A stretch of 64,000 nt of DNA from Leptospirales bacterium (lineage in GTDB: Bacteria > Spirochaetota > Leptospiria > Leptospirales > Leptospiraceae), in the NCBI GenBank assembly GCA_013297885.1, contig JAAFIR010000003.1, positions 62,001 to 126,000 of the forward strand. Reading direction: 5' to 3'. Shown piece by piece: positions 54,566 to 64,000 of the stretch (position 1 is its first letter; each line of letters opens with the position of its first letter). The notes beneath the pieces were generated by a model, which worked only from the letters and a program-made list of their open reading frames with translations, searched no databases and was not told the DNA's origin. The position numbers and the translations under genes were made by a program.

Positions 54566-55243
54566 TTAAGAAATAATTTTTAATAAAATTGCTGTTGGAA
54601 CAGATGCAAAACCAAGAAATATCCCAAGCCCAACTGCATTGCTAACTAGTTTGAGTTTTGGTTCAATTTTTGGAGAGTTTAGACCAAGTGTTTGAAAAAA
54701 ACTAAAAAACCCATGACTTAGATGTATGCAAAGTAAACCAATAGAAAGTATATAAGCAATTGCGAGTAATGGATTTGTAAAACTTACAACCATCATATTA
54801 TAAACATCATGTCTTCCAAGAGTATCCATCATTCCAGAAAATTCAGGATGAGTTGCTTTAAATGTAAAATGAAGTAAATGATAAATGATGAAGGCTAATA
54901 CAATTAAACCTGAATATTTCATAGTGAGTGAAGCATAAGACGCTTTATTTGTTTGCTGGTTAAAGTATTTTACTGGTCTTGCAGCTTGGTTTTCTAAAGT
55001 TAATTTGACAGCTGTTAAAATATGGACTATGACAATTACCAATAAACCAATTCTTGCAACCCAAAGTAAACCACCTAGATCTTGCAGAAACTTTGCATAA
55101 GCATTGTATTTATCTTGCCCTTGAAACATTAACAAATGCCCGGTCATGTGGGCTACAACGAAGCCATAAAGTAAAATTCCAGATATTGCCATTAGAACTT
55201 TCTTTCCTATTGATGATTGAAAAAAACTCTTTTCAGAGCTCAT
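54566..55243 (-). CDS. sdhC: Succinate dehydrogenase cytochrome b subunit (single-subunit, B-type)
   Basis: 225 aa, five membrane helices. Haem-ligand candidates are His in [35 protein letters not shown] and IHLSHGFFS. The opening [19 protein letters not shown] is typical. It anchors SdhA and SdhB and reduces quinone. A GAGGCG ribosome site precedes the ATG. First gene of the operon sdhC-sdhA-sdhB. Confidence 0.93.
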   Translation of the reverse strand: MSSEKSFFQSSIGKKVLMAISGILLYGFVVAHMTGHLLMFQGQDKYNAYAKFLQDLGGLLWVARIGLLVIVIVHILTAVKLTLENQAARPVKYFNQQTNKASYASLTMKYSGLIVLAFIIYHLLHFTFKATHPEFSGMMDTLGRHDVYNMMVVSFTNPLLAIAYILSIGLLCIHLSHGFFSFFQTLGLNSPKIEPKLKLVSNAVGLGIFLGFASVPTAILLKIIS

Positions 55244-55309
55244 AAACGCCTCTTTTTTTTATGAATAGAATCTAATTATCTTATCTGTATATTAGACGTT
55301 TATGTAAAA

Positions 55310-56068
55310 TCATTTTTGAGGTTCTGGTGAAATTTCTGTAGAATTTGTTCCAAAATTTTGGATTAATTGGTCAATCGACAAATAAGCAGATGCCTCAAAT
55401 AAATCAAAAATTTCTTCATCTATTTTATTAATAGTTTTGTAGGGGGTAATTAAGCCAATACTAGTATGAACTTCTTTTTCTGTTATAATAGACCTATAAG
55501 ACTTGAACCTTATATCAAAACTATTATCTGATATATTTAAGTTATTAATTTCAAAAAAATGCAATTCAAATAAAATACCTTCCATATTTAACTTTTTTAC
55601 AAAATCAGAAATTTGAAAGACAAACTTTTCATCAGCATTTTCTACTTTAAAACTTTCATAATTGAAAATCAAATCTGGATAAAATAAACTAACAGAATCT
55701 TCCAAATGTGGAAATAATCTAAATTCTGTTTGTTTTAAATTATCTTCTAAATTTTGGAACTTGCTAACTTTGATATTAAATTTATTTTCCAATTGAATTC
55801 TTGTTGTATAATGATAAGAAATTAATTTTTCTTCTTTTAAATTTTTTAATGGAATTAATTTTTCTTTAATTCTTTCAATAAAATATTTTTCTTCATCATT
55901 TTTTGGCTCTGGAAAAATTGTATTAGAAAATACAGATTGAAGAATTAAGATTTCTTTTAAGGAAGATGCATTGATTTTATTTTGTTTTGTCTCAATATAT
56001 TTTTGATTTTCAAAACTAGAACACGAATTAAAAATTAAAAACAAAAATAGAATTTTTTTTATTTCCAT
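55310..56068 (-). CDS. Lipoprotein of unknown function
   Basis: 252 aa beginning MEIKKILFLFLIFNSCSSFEN; FNSC is a lipobox. The mature part is mixed helix and strand with no Cys and no recognised motif; FELHFFEINNLNISDNSFDIRF suggests a beta-rich core. It sits between sdhC and the S46 peptidase, all leftward, with gaps of 60 bases, so operon membership is uncertain. Confidence 0.6.
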   Translation of the reverse strand: MEIKKILFLFLIFNSCSSFENQKYIETKQNKINASSLKEILILQSVFSNTIFPEPKNDEEKYFIERIKEKLIPLKNLKEEKLISYHYTTRIQLENKFNIKVSKFQNLEDNLKQTEFRLFPHLEDSVSLFYPDLIFNYESFKVENADEKFVFQISDFVKKLNMEGILFELHFFEINNLNISDNSFDIRFKSYRSIITEKEVHTSIGLITPYKTINKIDEEIFDLFEASAYLSIDQLIQNFGTNSTEISPEPQK

Positions 56069-56131
56069 GTTACTACTCTAAATTAGGAATTAAAAAATCA
56101 ATTCAAATTAGTTTTTAAATTTTGAAGTTTT

Positions 56132-58168
56132 TTACTTATCTAATTCACGTAATAAAGAATTGAATTTATAAAATTTTAAAAGCCCACGAATTGCATTTAC
56201 ATCTACTGAAATTGCTCTACCCCGTAAGTCAGAATAAACATAATTCCAAATATGAGAATGAAAATTTCCATCAAAAATAATTCCAACAAATTCCCCTTTT
56301 TTATTTAAAATTGGACTTCCTGAATTTCCACCAATGATATCATTTGTGCTTATAAAATTTACTGATGTTTCTAAATCCATACTTTTTGATTGTTTTAAAA
56401 ATCCAATTGGTAACTCGAATTCATCTTTGTTATGAAAGCTAGAATTTCTTTCAAACAATCCATAAAAAGTGGTTTTATAAGGAACTAAAATTGAGTTAGT
56501 ATCTTCGTAGCCTTTTACTTTTCCAATAGAAAGTCTTAATGTAAAAGTTGCATCAGGATAAATTTCATTTTTATAAATTTCAAATCTTTTATCTGATAAA
56601 ACTTTTCCTTCTTTTGTGAAAACAGATTCAATTTGTTCCTCATAAAAATCTCTTTCTTGCCTAAGTATTGGTTCTAGTTCTAAAACATATTTTATTAAAG
56701 GATCATTCACTCTGGAAAAATCTTCTTGTTTTAATTCTAATAATTGTTTTCTAAATTCTGGATTGTCTAAATTTGTCTTATCAATAATCTCTTCTAATAA
56801 CTCGTCAATTTGGTTTGTACCAATTGCTTTATTCCTAAAAGCATCTTCTTTTTCTAGATGTTCTGAAGAAATTTCTAGTGTAGTTTTAAAACTTAATTTT
56901 TCTAAATCTTTATATATTGGAGCTTTTGAAAATAACTTTAATTTTAAAGAATCCAAATTTGAGTCTCTAAATTCTTCATATCTTTCTTCGTTTGGCTTTA
57001 ATATTTCTTGTCTATAACGAATAATTTTTAAAGCGATATTTAATAGTTTTGAAGAACCAATACTTCTATAAAAATACTCTTTAAATCTTTGTATCAATCT
57101 ATTTTGAGCATTTTCAATTGATTCAAATGAAGTATTTGATTTATCTTTTTCTTTAATTTGTTTTCTAAACTCGGATTCTTTTTTTTGTAAATTATCTAAT
57201 AGCTCTTTATCTTTTAAATTATGATATTCACCTGTGATTGATTTTAATCCATTTTCCATTCCTAAAATTGAGTCTTTGGCAATTCGTTCATTTTCTTTGG
57301 ATAGTTTTGAAAATTCACGATACATTTTTAATTTATATTCTAAATTTCTGATATAGTTAGGAAAAATATAATCAAAATCAAATTTTATTTGTGAAAAAGT
57401 TTTTTGTCTATCTGTGGAACCGGGATGTCCTGAAACAAAAACTAGCTCATCTTCAACTACAGACTTTTTTGCAAAAGGTAAAAAATTTTGCGACTTAATT
57501 GGTTTGTTATTTTCATAAACTCTAAAAAAAGCAAAATCAAAAACATATCTCGGAAAATTAAAATTATCTGCATCTCCACCAAAAGCAGCTAGACTGATTT
57601 CTGGAGTCATCACAAGTCTTATGTCTGTATATTTTTTATAACGATATAAATAATATTCTCCTCCATCAAAAAACTCAACTACATCTGAACGGAAACCTGT
57701 TTTTTCAAAAGAGTCTTTTTCAATTTTTGAAGAAATTTCTTTTAATTTTTTTAGTCTCAATTTATTGTCTGAAATGAATTTGATTTCAGAAAAAATTTTT
57801 TCCGAAACATTTTCAAAATTTACTAAAATATTAATTTCTAAATCTGTACATTTTATTTCTTCGGATTTACTTTTAGCAAAAAATCCTTTTTTAACATAAT
57901 CATTCTTACTTGTTGAAAGTTTTTGAAGTTGAGACATTGCTACATGATGATTTGTAATAACTAAACCTGAATCTGAAATAAAAGATCCAGAACCACCATC
58001 ATTAAACCTTACTGATGCAGCAATTAAGTTGTCTAAGAATTTTTTAGTAGGAACAAAATTATAATCCTTTTTTAATTTTTCTAAAGGTAAATTGTGAAAA
58101 GTCCACATTCCTTCGTCACCTTGAATTTGGTTCATAAGCATAAAAAATCCTACTAAAATAAGTTTCAT
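56132..58168 (-). CDS. S46-family dipeptidyl peptidase (DPP7/DPP11-like)
   Basis: About 678 aa from the ATG at 58168, chosen because a signal peptide (MKLILVGFFMLMNQIQGDEG) then comes directly before the family start MWTFHNLPLEKLKKDYNF; the frame itself opens at 58264. Catalytic residues are in ITNHHVAM (His), the Asp region AAFGGDADNF and IGGNSGSPILNKKG (Ser). S46 enzymes remove dipeptides from peptides in the periplasm. Length agrees with DPP7 (about 700). Confidence 0.88.
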   Translation of the reverse strand: MKLILVGFFMLMNQIQGDEGMWTFHNLPLEKLKKDYNFVPTKKFLDNLIAASVRFNDGGSGSFISDSGLVITNHHVAMSQLQKLSTSKNDYVKKGFFAKSKSEEIKCTDLEINILVNFENVSEKIFSEIKFISDNKLRLKKLKEISSKIEKDSFEKTGFRSDVVEFFDGGEYYLYRYKKYTDIRLVMTPEISLAAFGGDADNFNFPRYVFDFAFFRVYENNKPIKSQNFLPFAKKSVVEDELVFVSGHPGSTDRQKTFSQIKFDFDYIFPNYIRNLEYKLKMYREFSKLSKENERIAKDSILGMENGLKSITGEYHNLKDKELLDNLQKKESEFRKQIKEKDKSNTSFESIENAQNRLIQRFKEYFYRSIGSSKLLNIALKIIRYRQEILKPNEERYEEFRDSNLDSLKLKLFSKAPIYKDLEKLSFKTTLEISSEHLEKEDAFRNKAIGTNQIDELLEEIIDKTNLDNPEFRKQLLELKQEDFSRVNDPLIKYVLELEPILRQERDFYEEQIESVFTKEGKVLSDKRFEIYKNEIYPDATFTLRLSIGKVKGYEDTNSILVPYKTTFYGLFERNSSFHNKDEFELPIGFLKQSKSMDLETSVNFISTNDIIGGNSGSPILNKKGEFVGIIFDGNFHSHIWNYVYSDLRGRAISVDVNAIRGLLKFYKFNSLLRELDK

Positions 58169-58362
58169 GAGATTACTAAAAATTAGAAAAACGCTATGTA
58201 TAGTTTTTTTTGAAAAAATTTTAATTTTCTTAATAAAATAAAACGAATATTTACTATTTTGCAAAAATAACTGCTTCTTTGACTTTCCTTAAACTTTGCA
58301 GCATTAACATTTCGATATTAAAAAATGCTTTTATTTTTAAGGATTTGTATAAGACTAAAAAT

Positions 58363-59808
58363 ATGAAAAAATTTATTCTTATTTTTTTTAGTTTATTAGT
58401 TTTGGCTGTTTTTGGAATTTTTACTTTTATATATTACTTTCTTTCTAATTTAGATAAAAATTTTGTAGTTAAACAAATTGAATCTAAATTAAATTTGAGA
58501 GCAGAAATTTCTGATTTAAAATTAAATATTTTTAGTTTAAATCCTGAAATTGAATTAATTGATTTTAAAATATCCGAAAGAGATCAGTTTGCAAATAAAG
58601 CTATTCCTGTTTCAGAAAGAGATCCTTTAAAATATTCGATACTTTCTGTTGAAAAAATAAAAGTTCATTTGAATATACAAACTATATTGCAAAAAGAGTT
58701 TAAAATTAAGGAAATAAGTTTTTTTAAACCAAAACTAGATTTAGTACTTTTTGAAAACGGTGGAAATAATTTAAAAAATTTGTTTAGAAAACCTAGATTA
58801 ATAGATGGAAAAGAAAATCCCCAATTATCTGAAGTTGAAAAAAAGAAAGAAGGATCTACTGAACCATTTACTGCAGAAGAACTTCCAATTATAATTTATT
58901 TGGATTCTTTTAAAATTGAAAATTCTTTTATACAAGTTTTTATAGCCAAAAATCAAAATAAAATCGTTTTAAATCCAGCAAATTTTGAAATTAAAGATTT
59001 TAAATTAAATAAAAATGATTTAGAAAATGAAAATGAGCTTTTTTTAAAATTAGATACAAATTTATTTTTAAAAGATTCAATTGGTAAAGATAACTTAGAA
59101 TTAAAATTAATTTCAAATGGAAAAATTAATTTATTTGATAAATCAACAAAATTAATCAATCCATTTTTCATTTATGATTTAACAATTTTAAAGACATCCT
59201 ATTTAACTAGTTTACCAGCATTAGATGTTTTATCAAAAAGACTTCCAATACTTAACCAAATTGGTTTAGAAATTCCTTTTTTATCTGAAAAAATGGAATT
59301 AGAAAATGATGTGAACACAAAAATATCTTATTCATCAGGTGTGATTACTTTTTTAAAAACAGTATTTTTCCCTTTAAAAAAATTTGATTTAGCCATATTA
59401 GAAAAATCCAAACTTAATATTATCACTAATAATCATTATTTTAGAGGATCAAGTATTCTTTCAAAAGAAGAAACCACAAAATCACTATCAAAAGTGGAAG
59501 CCTATATTTCAGAAAAAAATAAAATTCCAGAATTAAATCAACTGAAAGATAAGCTATTTTCATCTTTTGTTGAAAATGAAAGAATTAAATTAGATTTTAT
59601 TTCTGAGGGTCTAATTTCTTCTCCGAAGCTTACTCTTGAAAATCAAATTCCAGATATTAAATCCATGTTAAAAGATATTGCAATTTCAAAAGTCAAAGAT
59701 GTCATTATAAACAAAACGAATGAAAAACTAGATGAAGGCAAACAGAAATTAAACGATAAAATAAAAGACAAATTAAAAGATAAACTACCTATCAAATTAC
59801 CTTTTTAA
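58363..59808 (+). CDS. AsmA-like envelope protein
   Basis: About 481 aa from the ATG at 58363, which is followed by an uncleaved membrane anchor (MKKFILIFFSLLVLAVFGIF); an open frame extends back to 58279 but lacks family residues. The rest (VVKQIESKLNLRAEISDLKL, then VEKIKVHLNIQTILQKEFKIKEI) is the N-terminal AsmA pattern of the family thought to move phospholipids to the outer membrane. The C-terminus is a strongly charged helix rich in Lys and Asp. Stand-alone. Confidence 0.78.
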   Translation: MKKFILIFFSLLVLAVFGIFTFIYYFLSNLDKNFVVKQIESKLNLRAEISDLKLNIFSLNPEIELIDFKISERDQFANKAIPVSERDPLKYSILSVEKIKVHLNIQTILQKEFKIKEISFFKPKLDLVLFENGGNNLKNLFRKPRLIDGKENPQLSEVEKKKEGSTEPFTAEELPIIIYLDSFKIENSFIQVFIAKNQNKIVLNPANFEIKDFKLNKNDLENENELFLKLDTNLFLKDSIGKDNLELKLISNGKINLFDKSTKLINPFFIYDLTILKTSYLTSLPALDVLSKRLPILNQIGLEIPFLSEKMELENDVNTKISYSSGVITFLKTVFFPLKKFDLAILEKSKLNIITNNHYFRGSSILSKEETTKSLSKVEAYISEKNKIPELNQLKDKLFSSFVENERIKLDFISEGLISSPKLTLENQIPDIKSMLKDIAISKVKDVIINKTNEKLDEGKQKLNDKIKDKLKDKLPIKLPF

Positions 59809-61073
59809 ATATTGTATTTTTTTCTTTTTCTCCATAAAGTTGCTGCATCAATTCCCAAAATTCTTGCTGCAACTTTATAATCTGATGTTCTATTCAAAAC
59901 TTTTTTTATATGAATCAACTCAATTTCTTCTAAAGTAATAAGTTCTTTATCGTCTTTTATAGTCAAAAATTGCATTTCTTCTGGTAAATGTAATGGTTCA
60001 ATTGCATCTTGTTTAGAAAGTTTTACAGCTGAATAAATTGTGTTTTTTAACTCAATTACATTTCCTGGCCAACGATATAATTTCAGCAAATGCATTGCAT
60101 CTGAAGTAATTCTTATTTTTTTATTTCCTTGGGCTTCGTGTAAATAATGGTCTATGAGTAAAGAAATATCTTCTGGTCTTTCCTTAATTGATAGAAGTTT
60201 AATTTTGACTTCATTTAATCTATAATATAAATCTTCTCGTAAAATTTTCTCTTTTAAAGTTTCTTCGATATTTGTATTTGTGATGGATATAAATCTTACA
60301 TGATATTTTTTTTCGTTTTGAGAAAGTATCTCATAAATTCTTTCTTGTGAAGATTGTGGTAATGAATTTACTTCATCTAATATCATTGTACCATTTTTTA
60401 CTTCATTAATTTTTGAACTTTCTACTTGTGAATCCAATTCTTTATTAATTGAATCTTCACTAGCCATACAATTTAAAACTACAAGTGGGAAATTTGAACG
60501 TGGAGAATTTAGATGGATTTTTTCTGCTAAAAGTTTTTTTCCAGTACCACTTTCACCTTGAATCAAAACATTTATTTTTGAATCTGCAATACTTAAAGCA
60601 GTCTCTAAAGCTTTCATCATATCAGGGTTATTTGTTAAGAAAAAATCTTTTTTGCTTAGAATGGCACTTTCTCTTAAACTGTTTAATTCAGATTTAATTT
60701 CATGATATTCCCAAGCTTTTTTTGCAAAAAATTGAAGTTCTTTTATTTGAACTGGTTTTTGTAAAATATGGTAAGCACCGAGATCAACTGCTTTTAAGGC
60801 ATCTTCAATTCCTGAATTTCCAGATATAATGATTACTGTAATTTTTGGTTTGTCTGTTTTTATACGTTTTAAGATTTCCATACCATCGATAGGATGCATT
60901 CTTAAATCTAAAAAAACTAAATCATAATTTTTTTCATACAATTTTGCTAATGCTTTTGTTGGGTCAGATATGGCGTCAATTTTGAAATTAATTGCCTCTA
61001 AAGCTACTTTAAATACTTCTAATAAATACTTATCATCATCGACAACAAGTACATCTGGTTTTCTATTTAACAA
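59805..61073 (-). CDS. NtrC-family response regulator lacking the GAFTGA loop
   Basis: 422 aa. A receiver domain (1-120; Asp in LVFLDLRMHP, Lys in ILQKPVQIKE) precedes an AAA+ domain with Walker A GESGTGKKLLA and Walker B GTMILDEVNS, then a Fis-type HTH (LIHIKKVLNRTSDYKVAARI). In normal sigma-54 activators a GAFTGA loop stands about 25 residues before Walker B. Here the segment (LNCMASEDSINKELDSQVES) has no GAFTGA and is shorter. So it probably cannot open sigma-54 promoters and may act as a different kind of regulator. Its kinase is not adjacent. Confidence 0.9.
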   Translation of the reverse strand: MLNRKPDVLVVDDDKYLLEVFKVALEAINFKIDAISDPTKALAKLYEKNYDLVFLDLRMHPIDGMEILKRIKTDKPKITVIIISGNSGIEDALKAVDLGAYHILQKPVQIKELQFFAKKAWEYHEIKSELNSLRESAILSKKDFFLTNNPDMMKALETALSIADSKINVLIQGESGTGKKLLAEKIHLNSPRSNFPLVVLNCMASEDSINKELDSQVESSKINEVKNGTMILDEVNSLPQSSQERIYEILSQNEKKYHVRFISITNTNIEETLKEKILREDLYYRLNEVKIKLLSIKERPEDISLLIDHYLHEAQGNKKIRITSDAMHLLKLYRWPGNVIELKNTIYSAVKLSKQDAIEPLHLPEEMQFLTIKDDKELITLEEIELIHIKKVLNRTSDYKVAARILGIDAATLWRKRKKYNI

Positions 61074-61165
61074 TTCTAAATCCTAAATACATATAAGAAT
61101 GTATAATTTTTTTGTCAAATATTTGTATGACTTGATTTAAAACTTATTAAATAAAAAAAGAATTT

Positions 61166-63091
61166 ATGAAAGGAATTATAAGAATCCAAGCATCTTCTCC
61201 TGAGCTTAAAGTTGGGAATATTGAATTTAATTGTTTAGAAATTATTAAAACGTTAGAATTTGCTTCTCAAAACCAAGTTGATATTGTTTTATTTCCAGAA
61301 TTGTCATTAACTTCATATAGCTTAGCAGATCTGTTCTATGAGGAAAAAATTCACTATGAATCTATTCAAGCTTTATTAAAAATTTCGTTAATAACAAAAC
61401 AACTCCAAATTTCCACAATTATTGGTTTACCAATTTTTATCGACGGGAAAATTTTTAATGTTGCTTCATTTATTTCAAATGGAAAAATTCTTGGCATGGT
61501 TCCAAAAACTTATCTTCCAAACACAAATGAGTTTTATGAAGAAAGATGGTTTGCTTCTGAAAGAAATAGAATACTAGAAGAAATTATTATTGGTACAGAA
61601 AAAATTCCTTTTGGAGCGGATTTAATTTTTTCTGAAAAGAATTTAAATTTAAAAATTGGAATAGAAATTTGTGAAGATTTATGGGTAATTACTCCTCCAA
61701 GTAACGACTTGTCAATTGCAGGAGCAAATTTAATTTTTAATCCATCAGCAAGTCCAGAAATTATTGGAAAATTTGAATATAGAAACGAACTTGTTCGGCA
61801 ACAATCTGCAAGATTAATTTCTGGTTATGTTTATGCCTCTTCAGGTCCAAACGAATCAACAACAGATTTAGTTTATTCAGGTCATTCTATGATTTATGAA
61901 AATGGAAGTTTATTAGCAGAATCAAAAAGATTTAATTTAGAATCTGAATCTATTTTTTCAGATATAGATATTGATAAACTTAATCAGGATAGACTAAAAA
62001 ACTCGAGTTATAAAAACTCTTTTTCTCAAAAAAAATTTAGAAGGATTGAATTTGAATTAATTCAAAATAAAAAGAAAAACTTTTATTTAAAATTGAGTAA
62101 CACTCCTTTTGTCCCAAAAGATTTATCTCTTAGGGAAAAAGTTTCAGATGAAATTATTCAAATTCAAAGTACCGCTTTGGCAAAAAGATTAAAACATACA
62201 AACTTAAAAAAAATAGTTATTGGGGTTTCTGGGGGATTAGATTCAACTCTTGCATTACTTGTATGTGTTTTGGCTTTTGAAAAATTAAATTTAGATAAAA
62301 AAGGAATTCTTGCAATTACAATGCCAGGGCTTGGTACTAGTTCTAGAACAAAAAAAAATGCTATTGAATTAATAGAACAACTCGGTTTAAGTTTTAAAGA
62401 AATTTCAATACATGATTCTGTAATGCAACATTTTAAAGATATTGAACAAGATGAAAATCTTCATGATATAACTTTTGAAAATTCTCAAGCTAGAGAAAGA
62501 ACCCAAATCCTAATGGATATGGCAAATAAAATAAATGGCTTAGTTATTGGAACTGGTGATATGAGTGAGTTAGCACTTGGTTGGTGTACATATTCTGGAG
62601 ATCATATTTCTATGTATGCAGTTAATGTGGGAATACCAAAAACTTTAGTCAAATACTTAGTTGAGTATTTTGCTTTAATTAAATACAAAGATAAAATTTC
62701 AGAAACTTTAAAGGATATAATCGCAACTCCTGTATCACCTGAATTAATACCACCAAAAGATGGTAAAATTTCTCAAATCACAGAGGATCATGTTGGTCCA
62801 TATATTTTACATGATTTTTTTATGTATTATATGTTAAGATATAGGTTTAGTCCAACTAAAATTTTTGAACTTGCAGAAATTGCTTTTAAAGATTCATATG
62901 ATCGAGAAACAATTTTAAAATGGTTAAAAGTATTTTATTCTAGATTTTTTTCACAAGCATTTAAAAGATCTTGTTTACCAGATGGACCCAAAATTGGATC
63001 TGTTGCTGTTTCACCAAGAGGAGATCTCAGAATGCCATCAGATGTTTCAGCAACTTTATGGCTTACTGAGATTGATCATCTAACCATTTAG
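61166..63091 (+). CDS. nadE: Glutamine-dependent NAD+ synthetase
   Basis: 641 aa, two domains. The N-terminal nitrilase-type glutaminase has its triad in FPELSLTSY (Glu), VPKTYLPN (Lys) and [10 protein letters not shown] (Cys). The C-terminal synthetase has the PP-loop [13 protein letters not shown] and [19 protein letters not shown]. It makes NAD from nicotinate adenine dinucleotide and glutamine. Its 3' end overlaps convergent ubiX by 29 bases. Confidence 0.95.
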   Translation: MKGIIRIQASSPELKVGNIEFNCLEIIKTLEFASQNQVDIVLFPELSLTSYSLADLFYEEKIHYESIQALLKISLITKQLQISTIIGLPIFIDGKIFNVASFISNGKILGMVPKTYLPNTNEFYEERWFASERNRILEEIIIGTEKIPFGADLIFSEKNLNLKIGIEICEDLWVITPPSNDLSIAGANLIFNPSASPEIIGKFEYRNELVRQQSARLISGYVYASSGPNESTTDLVYSGHSMIYENGSLLAESKRFNLESESIFSDIDIDKLNQDRLKNSSYKNSFSQKKFRRIEFELIQNKKKNFYLKLSNTPFVPKDLSLREKVSDEIIQIQSTALAKRLKHTNLKKIVIGVSGGLDSTLALLVCVLAFEKLNLDKKGILAITMPGLGTSSRTKKNAIELIEQLGLSFKEISIHDSVMQHFKDIEQDENLHDITFENSQARERTQILMDMANKINGLVIGTGDMSELALGWCTYSGDHISMYAVNVGIPKTLVKYLVEYFALIKYKDKISETLKDIIATPVSPELIPPKDGKISQITEDHVGPYILHDFFMYYMLRYRFSPTKIFELAEIAFKDSYDRETILKWLKVFYSRFFSQAFKRSCLPDGPKIGSVAVSPRGDLRMPSDVSATLWLTEIDHLTI

Positions 63092-63695
63092 GAAAAAGAG
63101 CTGCATCTATTCCTAATAGATTAAAAATTCTTCCTGCAATAAAATCTCCAAGATCATCAATTGTTTTAGGCATTTGGTAAAATCCTGGAGAAGCAGGTAA
63201 TATAATTCCACCAGCACGATCTAGTTCTAACATATTTCTAAGATGAATTTGGTTAAATGGAGTTTCTCTTGGAACAAGAATTAATCTTCTTCTTTCTTTG
63301 AGAGTTACATCTGCACAACGTTCAATTAAATTTTCAGTTAACCCAGCATTGATAGATGCAATTGTTTTCATAGAGCAAGGTAGCACAAGAGTTGCGTCCC
63401 AAATATTTGAACCAGAAGCAATATCAGAACCAATATCATTAAAATTTTTTAAATGAAATTTATTTTGAATTGTTTCAATCTTGTATATATCAATTAAATA
63501 ATCTAATAGTTCTTTTGGATTTGAAATTTTACAATTAAATTCTTCTCTAAAAATTCGTATTGATGCGGGACTTACGACAAAATGAGTTTCACCTTTTAAA
63601 CTAAGAAGTTTTTTTACAAATCTTGCAAGATAAATTGAACCACTTGCACCCGCAACTCCAAGAACTAATTTTAGCTCATCATTAGAATTTTTCAA
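63063..63695 (-). CDS. ubiX: Flavin prenyltransferase UbiX
   Basis: Makes prenylated FMN, the cofactor of UbiD decarboxylases in quinone synthesis. The family blocks are [53 protein letters not shown] and [16 protein letters not shown] place the start at TTG 63695 because GGAAGG lies seven bases before it; an open frame with GTG at 63725 exists, but it overlaps the ubiA reading frame. It overlaps ubiA by about 14 bases, indicating coupling. Confidence 0.9.
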   Translation of the reverse strand: MKNSNDELKLVLGVAGASGSIYLARFVKKLLSLKGETHFVVSPASIRIFREEFNCKISNPKELLDYLIDIYKIETIQNKFHLKNFNDIGSDIASGSNIWDATLVLPCSMKTIASINAGLTENLIERCADVTLKERRRLILVPRETPFNQIHLRNMLELDRAGGIILPASPGFYQMPKTIDDLGDFIAGRIFNLLGIDAALFPKWLDDQSQ

Positions 63696-64000
63696 TAATT
63701 GCCTTCCATTGGTCAAACAACACACCTATAAATAAGACTATACTTATAAAAGCATTGATATGAAAAAAAGCAATTGGGAGTTTGGATAAATCATTTTCTT
63801 TAACTAAAATATGTTCTATCAAAAATAAAATTCCTATTATACTTAAGAATAAAAAGTAAGTTAAGCCTAAATTAGCAAAAATCCCAGCATAAACTAAAAT
63901 GGAAAAAGATAATACATGAGAAGTTCTAGCAATAGTAAATGCTAATTTTATTCCAAATTTTGAAGGAATAGAATATAAACCATTTGATTTATCAAATTCT
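63682..64000 (-). CDS. ubiA: C-terminal part of UbiA-like prenyltransferase (runs off the window)
   Basis: Reading leftward from the window edge a frame runs to TAA at 63684-63682. The visible product [20 protein letters not shown], then several membrane helices ([14 protein letters not shown]) is the end of 4-hydroxybenzoate polyprenyltransferase: [14 protein letters not shown] matches the conserved D-x-x-x-G-[IL]-x-S-[IV]-P. Immediately upstream of and overlapping ubiX, consistent with quinone biosynthesis. Confidence 0.9.
   Translation of the reverse strand, partial: EFDKSNGLYSIPSKFGIKLAFTIARTSHVLSFSILVYAGIFANLGLTYFLFLSIIGILFLIEHILVKENDLSKLPIAFFHINAFISIVLFIGVLFDQWKAIIEKF

Overview
The window looks like a chromosome segment from a spirochaete of, or close to, the order Leptospirales. 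It is strongly AT-rich and densely coded. Points favouring this group are a double-membrane cell plan (LolA, an LptD-like protein, beta-barrel proteins, many short lipoprotein signals), a three-gene quinone-type succinate dehydrogenase, tRNA-fMet without an encoded CCA, and fragments that resemble the very large Leptospira proteins with hypervariable C-termini. The assignment is inferred from gene content; no 16S rRNA gene is present.

Layout. 1-4764: end of an exported protein, metG, ybeY and an ABC-2 exporter whose second permease appears lost. 4765-10866: an accessory island with two decayed insertion sequences, a broken large-protein locus ending in a LysM-lysozyme protein with a tightly coupled exported partner (possible toxin and immunity protein), an Rpn-type nuclease and palindromic repeats. 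10867-16109: a leftward housekeeping run (HTH regulator, trpD, pgsA, rimO, a RodZ-like protein, LolA). 16541-22864: a membrane glycosyltransferase-like protein, an SDR enzyme, a chemotaxis receptor, thioredoxin and a papain-fold peptidase. 22865-24565: a membrane-protein pseudogene, then about 148-bp tandem repeats abutting the initiator tRNA. 24714-30350: overlapping genes for a GAF-GGDEF protein, an aspartic-protease lipoprotein, MnmA and an ATP-grasp/FMN-oxidoreductase fusion, then a phasin-like protein. 30394-34487: an operon of sigma factor, unknown protein, CHAT protease and Cys-rich YkgJ-like protein. 34540-39892: M23 peptidase, a LemA lipoprotein, a WYL regulator, a ferredoxin-like protein and small lipoproteins. 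39983-50705: envelope genes (GT22-like mannosyltransferase, LptD, sugar transferase, outer-membrane protein, exported unknowns) plus rsmE. 50736-64000: a lipoprotein, sdhBAC, a second lipoprotein, an S46 peptidase, an AsmA-like protein, an atypical NtrC-type regulator, nadE, ubiX and the end of ubiA.

The strongest unexplained signal is a family of seven dispersed structured repeats on both strands. They share three short conserved blocks around two hairpins whose sequences differ from copy to copy while remaining paired, and an outer helix that covaries (GCGAA/TTCGC versus GCGAT/ATCGC). Two copies lie inside open reading frames and are translated through, as Rickettsia palindromic elements are. 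A second family, with TATACC...GGTATA ends, looks like a MITE. The most system-like gene cluster is the sigma factor/CHAT protease operon, which recalls the protease-controlled sigma factor of Craspase loci but has no CRISPR components here.
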